64,000 nucleotides of DNA from XN24 sp035514535. Its GTDB lineage: Bacteria > Pseudomonadota > Gammaproteobacteria > Steroidobacterales > XN24. Shown piece by piece: positions 7,961 to 16,768 of the stretch; the stretch's first letter is position 1; every line of letters starts with the position of its first letter. The stretch spans positions 77,679 through 141,678 of the forward strand of contig DATKAZ010000108.1 in the NCBI GenBank assembly GCA_035514535.1, read 5' to 3'. Under the pieces are notes generated by a model. It did not search any database and was not told where the DNA came from. It was given only the letters and a program-made list of their open reading frames with translations. The translations under genes and the position numbers were made by a program.

Positions 7961-7989
7961 TTGACGGGGGGAGATCCGGTTCATATAGT
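7961..7989 (+). promoter_or_regulatory. sigma70 promoter of the division/cell-wall (dcw) cluster
   Basis: TTGACG (7961-7966), a 17-bp spacer and TATAGT (7984-7989) make a near-consensus housekeeping promoter. It is the only promoter of this quality that I saw upstream of mraZ and probably drives the long rightward operon that follows. Confidence 0.8.
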
Positions 7990-8023
7990 GGCGCCAAGTG
8001 GGGATAAGTGGGAAGAAATGGGA
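7989..8023 (+). promoter_or_regulatory. MraZ operator: direct TGGGN repeats
   Basis: TGGG occurs at 7999, 8009 and 8019, exactly 10 bp apart, with a weaker TGGC at 7989 in the same register. MraZ is known to bind such TGGGN repeats separated by 5 nt in the mra promoter and to repress its own operon. Here the array overlaps the -10 end and the transcribed leader, as expected for repression. Confidence 0.85.
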
Positions 8024-8046
8024 GTTCACTCCCTCGGGCCATCATC

Positions 8047-8502
8047 ATGTTCCGCGGCGCCAATCGAATTTCGCTGGATGCAAAGGGTCGCCTGGCGATC
8101 CCGACGCGCTATCGCGCGCGCATCGATGAACGCTGCAGCAACGAGCTGATCATCACGGTCGACCGCGACTACTGCCTGCTCGTCTACCCGCTCCCGGAAT
8201 GGGAGGAGATCGAGCGGCGCATCGCGCGCCTGCCCACGCTCAATCGCCAGGCCCGGCGCCTCCAGCGGCTGATGGTCGGTCACGCGACCGAGGTCGAGCT
8301 GGATGGCCAGGGCCGCATCCTGCTGCCGAAGGAGTTGCGCGACTTCGCCGCGATCGAGCGGCAGGTCATGTTCATCGGCCAGGGCAACAAGTTCGAGATC
8401 TGGGACGAGGAGCGCTGGAACGAGCGCCGCGACCAGTGGCTGACCGAGGAGTCCGCCGAGGCCGGCGGGCTCGCGGCTGAACTCGAAACGTTCAATTTCT
8501 AG
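8047..8502 (+). CDS. mraZ: transcriptional regulator / cell-division protein MraZ
   Basis: 151 residues with two AbrB-like (SpoVT/MazE fold) repeats: MFRGANRISLDAKGRLAIPT at the N-terminus and HATEVELDGQGRILLPKELR in the second half, each with the DxKGRxxxP-type core. It is an octameric-ring DNA-binding protein that represses the dcw operon. The ATG was chosen because the longer reading adds residues that translate the operator region. It sits just after the TGGGN array. Its TAG overlaps the GTG of rsmH by one base. Confidence 0.95.
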   Translation: MFRGANRISLDAKGRLAIPTRYRARIDERCSNELIITVDRDYCLLVYPLPEWEEIERRIARLPTLNRQARRLQRLMVGHATEVELDGQGRILLPKELRDFAAIERQVMFIGQGNKFEIWDEERWNERRDQWLTEESAEAGGLAAELETFNF

Positions 8503-9443
8503 TGGAGCAGGGCGCGACGGACCACGCGCCGGTGCTCCTCGGGGAGGCGCTGGAAGGCCTCGCCGTACGCACGGCAGGGAGCTATCTGGATGCCACGCTG
8601 GGCAGGGGCGGGCATGCAGCGGCGATCCTGGAGCGGCTCGGCGAGACGGGCAGATTGCTGGCCGTGGACCGCGACCCGGAATCCATCCGGGCGGGGCAGC
8701 GGCGATTCTTTGGGGACCCGAGATTGACGATCGTCAGGGCTAACTTCGCCGGGCTGCGGCGCATCGCTGTCGAGGCCGGCTTCACGGATGGCTTCGACGG
8801 CATGCTGCTCGACCTCGGCGTGTCCTCCCCGCAGCTCGACGACGCCGCGCGCGGCTTCAGCTTCATGCGCGACGGGCCGCTCGACATGCGCATGGACCCG
8901 GACACGGGCATGAGCGCGGCCGAGTGGCTCGCGCAGGTGTCTGAGCGCGACCTCGCGCGGGTGCTGCGCGACTACGGCGAGGAACGCCACGCGAAGCGCA
9001 TCGCACGCGCCCTGGTGCACGCGCGCGCCGCGGCGCCGATCACGACCACCGGGCGGCTCGCCGAGCTGATCGCCGCGGCTGTGCCCGGCCGCGAGCCGGG
9101 CAAGCACCCGGCGACGCGCAGCTTCCAGGCCATCCGCATCTGCATCAACGACGAGCTCGACGCGCTCGACGCGGCGCTCGAGCAATCGCTCGAGCTGCTC
9201 AGGCCGGCAGGGCGCCTGTGCGTCATCAGTTTCCACTCGCTCGAAGACCGGCGGGTGAAGCGCTTCATGCGGCGCCACGCGGAAGAGGCCGAGCCGTGGC
9301 GCGGCCTGCCCGACGTGCCCGCGCACGCGCGGCCGCAGCTGCGGGTCGTCGGCAAGGCCCTACGCGCCGGCGACGCCGAGATCGCCGCCAATCCGCGCGC
9401 GCGCAGCGCCGTGCTGCGCGTCGCCGAGCGGCTCGCCGCATGA
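8502..9443 (+). CDS. rsmH: 16S rRNA (cytosine-1402-N4) methyltransferase
   Basis: 313-residue S-adenosylmethionine-dependent enzyme (formerly MraW) acting on the same 16S nucleotide as RsmI. Visible motifs are HAPVLLGEALEGL, the SAM-binding DATLGRGGHAAAILERLG, DLGVSSPQLDDAARGFSF followed by RDGPLDMRMD, and SFHSLEDRRVKRF near the C-terminus. The GTG start shares its G with the mraZ stop (TAGTG). The stop overlaps ftsL by 4 nt. Confidence 0.96.
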   Translation: MEQGATDHAPVLLGEALEGLAVRTAGSYLDATLGRGGHAAAILERLGETGRLLAVDRDPESIRAGQRRFFGDPRLTIVRANFAGLRRIAVEAGFTDGFDGMLLDLGVSSPQLDDAARGFSFMRDGPLDMRMDPDTGMSAAEWLAQVSERDLARVLRDYGEERHAKRIARALVHARAAAPITTTGRLAELIAAAVPGREPGKHPATRSFQAIRICINDELDALDAALEQSLELLRPAGRLCVISFHSLEDRRVKRFMRRHAEEAEPWRGLPDVPAHARPQLRVVGKALRAGDAEIAANPRARSAVLRVAERLAA

Positions 9444-9718
9444 GCCCGGCGGCGCGCACCGTACTCCTCGGCCTGGCGCTCGCGGCCGCCGTCGTCGGCT
9501 CCGCGGTCGCGGCGGTCGACGCCCGGCACCAGGCGCGCCAGCGCTTCATCGAGCTGCAGGCGCTGCACCGCGACCGCGACGAGCTCAACGTCGAGTGGCG
9601 CCAGCTGCAGATCGAGCGCAGCACCTGGGCGGCACACGCCCGCGTCGAGCAGCTCGCCCGCGAGAAGCTGGACATGGCCGTGCCCGCGCCGCGCGACATC
9701 GAGGTCGTGAAGCCATGA
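9440..9718 (+). CDS. ftsL: cell division protein FtsL
   Basis: 92-residue bitopic protein with a short cytoplasmic start, one hydrophobic helix (TVLLGLALAAAVVGSAVAAV) and a periplasmic leucine-zipper-like coiled coil (FIELQALHRDRDELNVEWRQLQIE). It ends with a conserved RVEQLAREKLDMAVP block. FtsL joins FtsB and FtsQ and helps switch on FtsWI septal synthesis. ATGA overlaps link it to rsmH and ftsI, the canonical position for ftsL. The small size and coiled coil match the family; sequence conservation is always weak. Confidence 0.92.
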   Translation: MSPAARTVLLGLALAAAVVGSAVAAVDARHQARQRFIELQALHRDRDELNVEWRQLQIERSTWAAHARVEQLAREKLDMAVPAPRDIEVVKP

Positions 9719-11445
9719 GGCGGCGCCCCGACGCAGCCTCGTTCCAGCGCAGCTTCCGCCGCCGCATGCTGTTCGTCGCGGTCGGGCTCATCGGGCTCGG
9801 CGCGATGCTCGCGGCGCGCGCCGTCAACCTGCAGTTCGTCGACCAGGAATTCTTCGCCCGCCAGGGCGACGCACGGCAGATGCGCGTGGTGGAGATCGCC
9901 GCGCATCGCGGCTCGATCACCGACCGGCGCGGCGAGCCGCTCGCGGTCAGCAGCCCGGTCGACAGCGTCTGGGTCAACCCGCGCGAGCTGCGCAATGCCG
10001 CGGCCGAGATTCCGCGCCTGGCCGCCGCGGTCGGGCGCGACCCGCAGTGGCTGCTGCGCGCGGTGAGCGCGCAGCCGGAGCGCGAGTTTCTCTACCTGCG
10101 CCGTCACCTGTCGCCGGCCGACGCTGAGGCCGTGATGCGGCTCGAAATTCCGGGCGTCTACCTGCAGCGCGAGTACCGCCGCTTCTATCCGGCCGGGGAA
10201 GTCGCCGGCCACGTGCTCGGCTTCACCGACATCGACGACGTCGGCCAGGAAGGCCTCGAGCTGGCCTACGACCACTGGCTCGGCGGTGCCCACGGCTCGA
10301 AGCGCATCCGGCGCGACCGGCTCGGCAACACCATCGAGGACGTCGAGAGCATCCGCGATCCGCGCCCGGGCCGCGACCTGCGCACCAGCATCGACCTGCG
10401 GATTCAGTACCTCGCCTATCGCGAGCTGAAGCGGGCGGTGCAGGCGCACCGCGCCCAGTCCGGCTCGATCGTGATCCTCGACGTGCGCAGCGGCGAAGTG
10501 CTGGCCATGGTCAACCAGCCGAGCTTCAACCCGAACGACCGCGGCCAGCTGTCCGCGGAGCGCTATCGCAACCGTGCGACCAACGACATCTTCGAGCCCG
10601 GCAGCAGCATCAAGCCGCTGATCGTCGCGGCGGCGCTCGAGAGCGGCAAGTTCGACGCCGCCTCGGTGATCGACACCGGCCCCGGCTGGTTCACAGTCGG
10701 CGCGAAGACCATCGAGGACAAGGACAACCTCGGGCGCATCGATCTCGAGACCCTGCTGATCCGTTCCAGCAACGTCGGCGCCTCCAAGGTCGCGCTCGCG
10801 CTGGAGCCGGAGCAGCTATGGGGCGAGCTGCGGCGCTTCGGCGTCGGCGAGGTCTCCGCCACCGGCTTTCCCGGCGAATCGGCCGGCGTGCTGATGGAGC
10901 CCGCCCTGTGGCGGGCGATCGGCCAGGCGACGCTCGCGTACGGCTACGGTCTGTCCGTGACGCCGCTGCAGCTGGCGCACGCCTACGCCGTGCTCGGCGC
11001 CGGCGGGCGTGCCGTGCCCGTCTCACTCCTCGCGGTGGACCGGCCCGCGCAGTCGCGCCAGGTGATCGACGAAGGCGTCGCCGCGACGGTGCTCGGCATG
11101 CTCGAGCCGGTCGCCAGCGCACGCGGCACGGCGCCGAAGGCCGCCATTTCCGGTTACCGCGTGGCGGGCAAGACCGGCACGGCGCGCAAGTTCACGCGCG
11201 GCGGCTACCACGTCGACCGTTACTTGTCGGTGTTCGCCGGCGTCGCGCCGGCCTCCGATCCGCGCCTCGCGGCGGTCATCCTGATCGACGAGCCCTCGGC
11301 GGGGGTCTATTACGGCGGCGAGGTCGCGGGCCCGGTGTTCTCGCGCGTGGTCGGCGACGCGTTGCGCATCCTGGGCATCCCGCCCGACGACGGCGAGGGC
11401 GCGCGCTCGGTCGGCACGCTGGTCCAGGCGATGGGCCGCAAATGA
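9715..11445 (+). CDS. ftsI: septal peptidoglycan transpeptidase FtsI (PBP3)
   Basis: 576-residue class B penicillin-binding protein that cross-links septal murein with FtsW. It has an N-terminal membrane helix (MLFVAVGLIGLGAMLAARAV), a PBP dimerisation domain (RGSITDRRGEPLAVSSPVDS) and a transpeptidase domain with all three active-site motifs: EPGSSIKPL (Ser-x-x-Lys), RSSNVGASK (Ser-x-Asn) and AGKTGTARK (Lys-Thr-Gly). Length is normal. It overlaps ftsL upstream and murE downstream by 4 nt each. Confidence 0.97.
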   Translation: MRRRPDAASFQRSFRRRMLFVAVGLIGLGAMLAARAVNLQFVDQEFFARQGDARQMRVVEIAAHRGSITDRRGEPLAVSSPVDSVWVNPRELRNAAAEIPRLAAAVGRDPQWLLRAVSAQPEREFLYLRRHLSPADAEAVMRLEIPGVYLQREYRRFYPAGEVAGHVLGFTDIDDVGQEGLELAYDHWLGGAHGSKRIRRDRLGNTIEDVESIRDPRPGRDLRTSIDLRIQYLAYRELKRAVQAHRAQSGSIVILDVRSGEVLAMVNQPSFNPNDRGQLSAERYRNRATNDIFEPGSSIKPLIVAAALESGKFDAASVIDTGPGWFTVGAKTIEDKDNLGRIDLETLLIRSSNVGASKVALALEPEQLWGELRRFGVGEVSATGFPGESAGVLMEPALWRAIGQATLAYGYGLSVTPLQLAHAYAVLGAGGRAVPVSLLAVDRPAQSRQVIDEGVAATVLGMLEPVASARGTAPKAAISGYRVAGKTGTARKFTRGGYHVDRYLSVFAGVAPASDPRLAAVILIDEPSAGVYYGGEVAGPVFSRVVGDALRILGIPPDDGEGARSVGTLVQAMGRK

Positions 11446-12956
11446 TGCCCGCAGCCGCCACGCCACCGGAAATCACGCTCGGCGAGCTCATGGGGCCGAC
11501 CGCCCCCGCGGAGCTCGCGGGCCGGCCGGTAGTCGATCTCACACTCGACAGCCGCAGGATCGTGCCCGGCGCGCTGTTCCTGGCCGTGCCGGGGACCCGC
11601 GGGCACGGCCTGCAGTATGTGGCGCAGGCCGCGGCCGCGGGCGCCGCGCTGATCGCCTGGGAACCGGCCGCCGACCTGGACGCGCCGCGCCTGCCGCCCG
11701 GCTGCGCGGCCTTCCCCGTGCCCGGGCTGCGCGCGCGCCTCGGCGGGCTCGCGGACCGCTACTTCGGCGCGCCGTCGCGGCGCGTCGCCGTCACGGGGAT
11801 CACGGGGACCAACGGCAAGACCACCTGCACCCATCTCGTCGCGGGCGCGCTGGACGGGCTCGGGCAGCGGGCCGGGGTGATCGGCACGCTCGGCAGCGGC
11901 GCGGTGGCTCACCTCGCAGCTTCCGGCCTGACCACGCCGGACGTCGTCGAAGTGCATCGCACCCTCGCGCACCTCGCGGGCCAGGGCATCCGCGCGGTGG
12001 CGATGGAGGTCTCGTCGCACGCCCTCGACCAGGGCCGCGTAGACGGTGTGCGCTTCGCGGTGGCGGCATTCACCAACCTCAGCCGCGATCACCTCGACTA
12101 CCACGCGAGCTTCGCGGCCTACGGCGCCAGCAAGCTGCGGCTGTTCCTCGCACACGATCCCGCGACCAGCGTCGTCAACGTCGCCGACGAATTCGGCCAC
12201 AGGCTCTACGCTCGCCTGCCGCGCGACGCGCGGCGCATCGCCGTGAGCGACCGGCCGGACGACGTGGCGGGCGCGGCGGAGCACGTCCTGTTGCGCGAGT
12301 TCACGCCGCTGGAGGACGGCCTCGAGCTGCGCCTCGACGGCGACTTCGGCGCGGTGACGCTGCGCTCGGGCCTCGTCGGCCGCTTCAATGCCGAGAACCT
12401 GGCGCTGTCGTTCGCGGTGCTGCGCGCGTTGGGCGTCAAGCCGGAGGCCGCGGCGGAGGCGCTGGCCGCGTGCGGCGCGCCGGCCGGGCGCATGGAGGCG
12501 TTCGCGGATGCCGGGCGCGACGTGCTGGCGGTCGTCGACTACGCGCATACGCCGGACGCGCTCGGCAAGGCGCTCACAGCCCTGCGACAGCACTGCAAGG
12601 GGCGGCTGTGGTGCGTCTTCGGCTGCGGCGGGGATCGTGATCGCGGCAAGCGCCCCGAGATGGCCCGCGTCGTCGAGCAGCTCGCGGACGAGGTCGTCAT
12701 CACGGACGACAACCCGCGCCGCGAAGACGGTGCGGCGATCGTCGCGGATATCCTCGGCGGGCTCGCCGACCGGGGTCGCGTGCGCGTCGAGCGCGACCGG
12801 GCGGCGGCGATCCGCCTTGCGCTCGCCGGCGCCGGGCCGGGCGACGTCGTGCTCATCGCGGGCAAGGGGCACGAGGAAGTGCAGCTCGTCGGCGACGAGC
12901 AGCGGCCGTTCAGCGACCGGCGCCTGGTCGCGGAACTGACGGGAGTGGGGTCATGA
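11442..12956 (+). CDS. murE: UDP-MurNAc-L-Ala-D-Glu : meso-diaminopimelate ligase
   Basis: 504-residue ATP-dependent ligase that adds the third stem-peptide residue. The Mur ligase order is seen: N-terminal UDP-binding domain (VVDLTLDSRRIVPGALFLAV), ATP-binding GITGTNGKTTCTHLVAG, central AMEVSSHALDQGR and FTNLSRDHLDYHA, and a C-terminal domain with ITDDNPRRED. The DNPR motif is the known diaminopimelate-recognition signature, so the organism makes meso-Dap murein. Two in-frame ATGs (11442, 11445) are possible; the first overlaps the ftsI stop in the ATGA pattern used throughout this operon. Confidence 0.96.
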   Translation: MMPAAATPPEITLGELMGPTAPAELAGRPVVDLTLDSRRIVPGALFLAVPGTRGHGLQYVAQAAAAGAALIAWEPAADLDAPRLPPGCAAFPVPGLRARLGGLADRYFGAPSRRVAVTGITGTNGKTTCTHLVAGALDGLGQRAGVIGTLGSGAVAHLAASGLTTPDVVEVHRTLAHLAGQGIRAVAMEVSSHALDQGRVDGVRFAVAAFTNLSRDHLDYHASFAAYGASKLRLFLAHDPATSVVNVADEFGHRLYARLPRDARRIAVSDRPDDVAGAAEHVLLREFTPLEDGLELRLDGDFGAVTLRSGLVGRFNAENLALSFAVLRALGVKPEAAAEALAACGAPAGRMEAFADAGRDVLAVVDYAHTPDALGKALTALRQHCKGRLWCVFGCGGDRDRGKRPEMARVVEQLADEVVITDDNPRREDGAAIVADILGGLADRGRVRVERDRAAAIRLALAGAGPGDVVLIAGKGHEEVQLVGDEQRPFSDRRLVAELTGVGS

Positions 12957-14314
12957 TCCACGGCACGCTCACGTCCCTGGCGCGCACCCTGTCGGCCACG
13001 CTGGTGGGCCCGGACCTCGGCTTCGCGGGGGTCTCCACGGACAGCCGCGCGCTCAAGGCCGGCGAACTGTTCGTCGCCCTGCGCGGCCCGAATTTCGACG
13101 GCCACGCCTTCGTGCCGGACGCGCAGGCGCGCGGCGCGGCGGCCGCGGTCGTGGAGCGTCCGCCGGACGCGCAGCTCCCCTGGCTGCGGGTCGCCGACGG
13201 CCTCGCCGCACTCGGCGCGATGGCCGCGGAATGGCGCAGCCACTTTGACATCCCGGTCATCGCCGTCACCGGCAGCTTCGGCAAGACGACCGTCAAGGAA
13301 ATGCTCGCAGCGATCGCCGCCGGCCGCGGCGAGGTGCTCGCGACGCGCGGCAATCTGAACAACGAGATCGGCCTGCCGCTGACGCTGTTCGGCCTGGCGC
13401 CGGAGCATCGCGCGGCGGTGCTGGAGCTGGGCGCCAACCATGCCGGCGAGATCGCGCGCCTCACCGCCATCTCTCGTCCCTCGGTCGGCGTCGTCACGGC
13501 GGCGGGCCCGGTGCACCTCGAGGGCTTCGGCAGCCTCGAGGGCGTGGCGCGCGCCAAGGGAGAGCTGTATGCCGGCCTGCCCGCGGACGGCGTCGCCGTC
13601 ATCAACGAGGACGACCCGTTCGCGCCGCTGTGGCACGAGCTCGCCGCGCCGCGCCGCTGCGTCGCCTTCGGCCTCGCGGCCGACGCCGCGTTCCGCGCGG
13701 AGCAGATCAGCCAGTCGCTCGACGCCGACGGCCCGCTGCTCGAGTTCCGGCTCGTGACGCCCGACGGCAGCGCCGGCGTCCGCCTGGCCCTGCCGGGGCG
13801 GCACAACGCACTCAATGCGCTGGCCGCGGCGGCGGCGGCCTGGGCCGCGGGCTGGTCGCTGGAGGAGATCGTCGCCGGGCTCGCGCGGGTCACCGCGGTT
13901 CAGGGGCGCATGAGCCTGCGCAAGGCGAAGAGCGGTGCGCTGCTGATCGACGATACCTACAACGCCAGCCCGGTCGCGCTGCAGGCGGCGATCGAGTACG
14001 CCACCGCACTGCCGGGCGAGACCTGGCTGGTGCTCGGCGACATGCGCGAGCTCGGCGCCGCGTCGGCGGAGCTGCATGCGGCGGCCGGGCGGCTCGCCCG
14101 CGAGCGCGGCGTCGCGCGGCTGTATGCCTACGGGCCGGAGTCCGCGGCGGCCGCCACGGCCTTCGGCGAGGCGCGGCATTTCACGCAGCTCGAGGAACTC
14201 GCGGCGGCGCTCGAGGACGCGCTCCCCGCCGACGTCAACCTGCTCGTGAAGGGCTCGCGCTCGATGCGCCTCGAGACGCTCATCGCGCGCCTCGTCGCCG
14301 GGGAGGGCCGCTAG
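12953..14314 (+). CDS. murF: UDP-MurNAc-tripeptide : D-Ala-D-Ala ligase
   Basis: 453 residues; completes the UDP-MurNAc pentapeptide. The N-terminal domain includes GVSTDSRALKAGELFVALRG, the ATP P-loop reads VTGSFGKTTVKEML, and the central domain has ELGANHAGEI and GRHNALNALAAAAAAW. The C-terminal part carries LLIDDTYNASPVALQAAIEY and LVLGDMRELG, which are typical of MurF rather than MurE. It overlaps murE by ATGA. mraY starts one base after its stop. Confidence 0.96.
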   Translation: MIHGTLTSLARTLSATLVGPDLGFAGVSTDSRALKAGELFVALRGPNFDGHAFVPDAQARGAAAAVVERPPDAQLPWLRVADGLAALGAMAAEWRSHFDIPVIAVTGSFGKTTVKEMLAAIAAGRGEVLATRGNLNNEIGLPLTLFGLAPEHRAAVLELGANHAGEIARLTAISRPSVGVVTAAGPVHLEGFGSLEGVARAKGELYAGLPADGVAVINEDDPFAPLWHELAAPRRCVAFGLAADAAFRAEQISQSLDADGPLLEFRLVTPDGSAGVRLALPGRHNALNALAAAAAAWAAGWSLEEIVAGLARVTAVQGRMSLRKAKSGALLIDDTYNASPVALQAAIEYATALPGETWLVLGDMRELGAASAELHAAAGRLARERGVARLYAYGPESAAAATAFGEARHFTQLEELAAALEDALPADVNLLVKGSRSMRLETLIARLVAGEGR

Positions 14315-14315
14315 C

Positions 14316-15404
14316 ATGCTGCTCTACCTGGCCGAGTACCTGGCGCGCTTCGAGTCGGGCTTCAACGTCTTCCAGTACCAGACTTTCCGCGCCATCCTCG
14401 GCGCGCTGACGGCGCTGGCGATGTCCCTGCTCGTCGGGCCGTGGATGATCCGCCGCCTGACCTTTCACCAGATCGGCCAGCAGGTGCGCGCGGTGGGGCC
14501 GGTGAGCCACCTGCCGAAGGCGGGCACGCCGACGATGGGCGGGGCGCTGATCCTGGTGGCGATCGCGACCTCGACGCTGCTGTGGGCGGACCTCGCCAAC
14601 CGCTTCGTGTGGATCGTGCTGGGCGTGATGCTCGGTTTCGGCCTGATCGGCTTCGTCGACGACTACAAGAAGCTGGTGATCGGCGACAGCCGCGGCCTCG
14701 CCGCACGCTGGAAATATTTCTGGCAGTCGGTCGGCGCGCTCGTGGCGGGCCTCGCGTTCCTTCTCACCGCCGCCGATCCGGCCGTCGAACACGCGCTGAT
14801 CGTGCCGTTTTTCAAGAACGTGGTGGTGCCGCTCGGGGTCGTGGGCTACCTCGTCCTCGTGTATTTCGTCATTGTCGGCTCGAGCAACGCCGTCAACCTC
14901 ACCGATGGGCTCGACGGCCTCGCGATCATGCCGACGGTGCTGATCGGCGGCGCGCTGGGCCTGTTCGCCTGGGTGACCGGCAACATCAATTTCTCCGCCT
15001 ATCTCGGCATTCCCTACGTCGCCGGCGTCGGCGAGATCCTCATCTTCTGCACGGCGCTGGTCGGCGCCGGGCTGGGCTTTTTGTGGTTCAACACCTACCC
15101 GGCGCAGGTCTTCATGGGCGACATCGGCGCGCTCTCGCTCGGCGCCGCGCTCGGCGCCGTGGCGGTCGCCGTGCGCCAGGAGATCGTGTTCTTCGTCATG
15201 GCCGGGGTGTTCGTCCTCGAGACGGTCTCGGTAATCCTGCAGGTCGCCTCGTTCAAGCTCACCGGGCGGCGCATCTTCCGCATGGCGCCGATTCACCACC
15301 ACTTCGAACTCAAGGGCTGGGCCGAGCCGAAGGTCATCGTGCGCTTCTGGATCATCACGGTGGTCCTCGTCTTGTTCGGCCTCGCGACGCTGAAAGTCAG
15401 ATGA
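14316..15404 (+). CDS. mraY: phospho-MurNAc-pentapeptide translocase MraY (lipid I synthase)
   Basis: 362-residue polytopic membrane enzyme that moves phospho-MurNAc-pentapeptide onto undecaprenyl phosphate. Family landmarks are HLPKAGTPTMGG, the catalytic-aspartate segment FVDDYKKL, NAVNLTDGLDGLAIMPT, FMGDIGALSLGAALGA, and the C-terminal histidine cluster MAPIHHHFELKGWAEPKV. About ten hydrophobic helices are evident. Its TGA overlaps the murD ATG. Confidence 0.97.
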   Translation: MLLYLAEYLARFESGFNVFQYQTFRAILGALTALAMSLLVGPWMIRRLTFHQIGQQVRAVGPVSHLPKAGTPTMGGALILVAIATSTLLWADLANRFVWIVLGVMLGFGLIGFVDDYKKLVIGDSRGLAARWKYFWQSVGALVAGLAFLLTAADPAVEHALIVPFFKNVVVPLGVVGYLVLVYFVIVGSSNAVNLTDGLDGLAIMPTVLIGGALGLFAWVTGNINFSAYLGIPYVAGVGEILIFCTALVGAGLGFLWFNTYPAQVFMGDIGALSLGAALGAVAVAVRQEIVFFVMAGVFVLETVSVILQVASFKLTGRRIFRMAPIHHHFELKGWAEPKVIVRFWIITVVLVLFGLATLKVR

Positions 15405-16768
15405 ACGCGCAACCGGACTTCAACAGTTCATCGCGCCAGCCGGGCGGCACGCCCGTGCTGCTGGTCGGGCTCGGCGCGACCGGCGTGTCCTGCGCGCGCT
15501 ACTTCGCGCGCCTCGGCCAGCCGGTACGCGTGCTCGACAGCCGCGCAGAACCGCCCGGGCTCGCGCAGCTCGGCGCGCTGGGCGGCAAGCTCGACCTCAG
15601 GCTCGGCGGCTTCGACGTCGCCGCGCTGGACGGCGTGGCGGAAGTGATCGTGTCGCCGGGCGTCTCGCTGCAGGAGCCGCTCCTCGTCGAGGCGCGGCGC
15701 CGCGGCCTGGCGCTGCTCGGCGACATCGAGATCTTCGCGCGCGTCGCGCCCGCGCCGATCGCGGCGATCACGGGCTCCAACGGCAAGAGCACCGTGACCA
15801 GCCTGCTCGCGGAACTCGCGACGGCGGGCGGCCTCAAGGTGCGCGCCGGCGCCAATCTCGGCATCCCCGCGCTCGACCTGCTCGAGGGCGAGGTGCCGGA
15901 GCTCTACGTGCTCGAGCTGTCGAGCTTCCAGCTCGAGACGACGGACTCGCTGCGCCCGCGGGCGGCCTGCGTGCTGAACATCACGGCCGATCACATCGAC
16001 CGCCACGGCAGCCTCGAGCGTTACGCGGCCGCGAAGGCGCGCATCCTCTCCGGCGCGCAGGCGATCGTACTCAACCGCGACGCCCCCCTCGTGATGGCGA
16101 TGTGGGACGGGCGCACGCCGTGTCTCCGATTCGGCCTCGATGCGCCGGGCAGCGGGGAGTACGGCGTGCTTGACTCCGCGGACGGCCCGCAGCTGGCGCG
16201 CGGGGAGCAGCGCCTGTTGCCCGTGGCGCGCCTGAAGCTGCGCGGCCGCCACAACGTCGCCAACGCGCTCGCCGGGCTGGCCATGGCCGAGGCCGTGGGC
16301 CTCGAGCCCGCCGGCCTCGTGGACGCCGTGGCCGCGTTTCCCGGCCTGCCGCATCGCGCCGAGTGGGTCGTCGAGCACCGCGGCGTCACCTGGATCGACG
16401 ACTCCAAGGGCACCAACGTCGGCGCCGCCGTGGCGGCGATCACGGGGATGGACGGTCCCGTGGTGCTGATCGCCGGCGGCGACGGCAAGAATGCGGACTT
16501 CCGCCCGCTCGCCGCCGCGGCGCGCGGCCGGGTGCGCGCGGCCGTGCTGTTGGGGCGCGATGCCGCCGGGATCGAGAGTGTCCTTGCCGGCGTCTGCCCG
16601 ACGGTGCGCGTCGCGGGGATCGAGGAGGCCGTCGCCGAGGCGGCGCGCCTGGCCGAGGCCGGCGACACGGTGCTGCTGTCGCCCGCCTGCGCGAGCACCG
16701 ACATGTATCGCGACTACACGGAACGCGGCGCGCGTTTCGCGGCCGCTGCGCGGAGCCTCGCGTCATGA
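15401..16768 (+). CDS. murD: UDP-MurNAc-L-Ala : D-Glu ligase
   Basis: 455-residue Mur ligase that adds D-glutamate. The N-terminal Rossmann-like domain reads VLLVGLGATGVSCARYFARL, the P-loop ITGSNGKSTVTSLLAEL, with central segments LELSSFQLETTDSLRPRAAC, NITADHIDRHGSLERYAAAK and LRGRHNVANALAGLA. The C-terminal domain has WIDDSKGTNVGAAVAAITGM and LLSPACASTDMYRDYTERG, the MurD closing signature. Start and stop overlap mraY and ftsW by 4 nt each. Confidence 0.96.
   Translation: MNAQPDFNSSSRQPGGTPVLLVGLGATGVSCARYFARLGQPVRVLDSRAEPPGLAQLGALGGKLDLRLGGFDVAALDGVAEVIVSPGVSLQEPLLVEARRRGLALLGDIEIFARVAPAPIAAITGSNGKSTVTSLLAELATAGGLKVRAGANLGIPALDLLEGEVPELYVLELSSFQLETTDSLRPRAACVLNITADHIDRHGSLERYAAAKARILSGAQAIVLNRDAPLVMAMWDGRTPCLRFGLDAPGSGEYGVLDSADGPQLARGEQRLLPVARLKLRGRHNVANALAGLAMAEAVGLEPAGLVDAVAAFPGLPHRAEWVVEHRGVTWIDDSKGTNVGAAVAAITGMDGPVVLIAGGDGKNADFRPLAAAARGRVRAAVLLGRDAAGIESVLAGVCPTVRVAGIEEAVAEAARLAEAGDTVLLSPACASTDMYRDYTERGARFAAAARSLAS

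Noticed and set aside
11310..14317. Long minus-strand frames (about 520 and 592 codons) across murE and murF
   Set aside because: Low-complexity His/Arg/Ala/Gly composition opposite clear Mur ligases inside a tightly overlapping operon.
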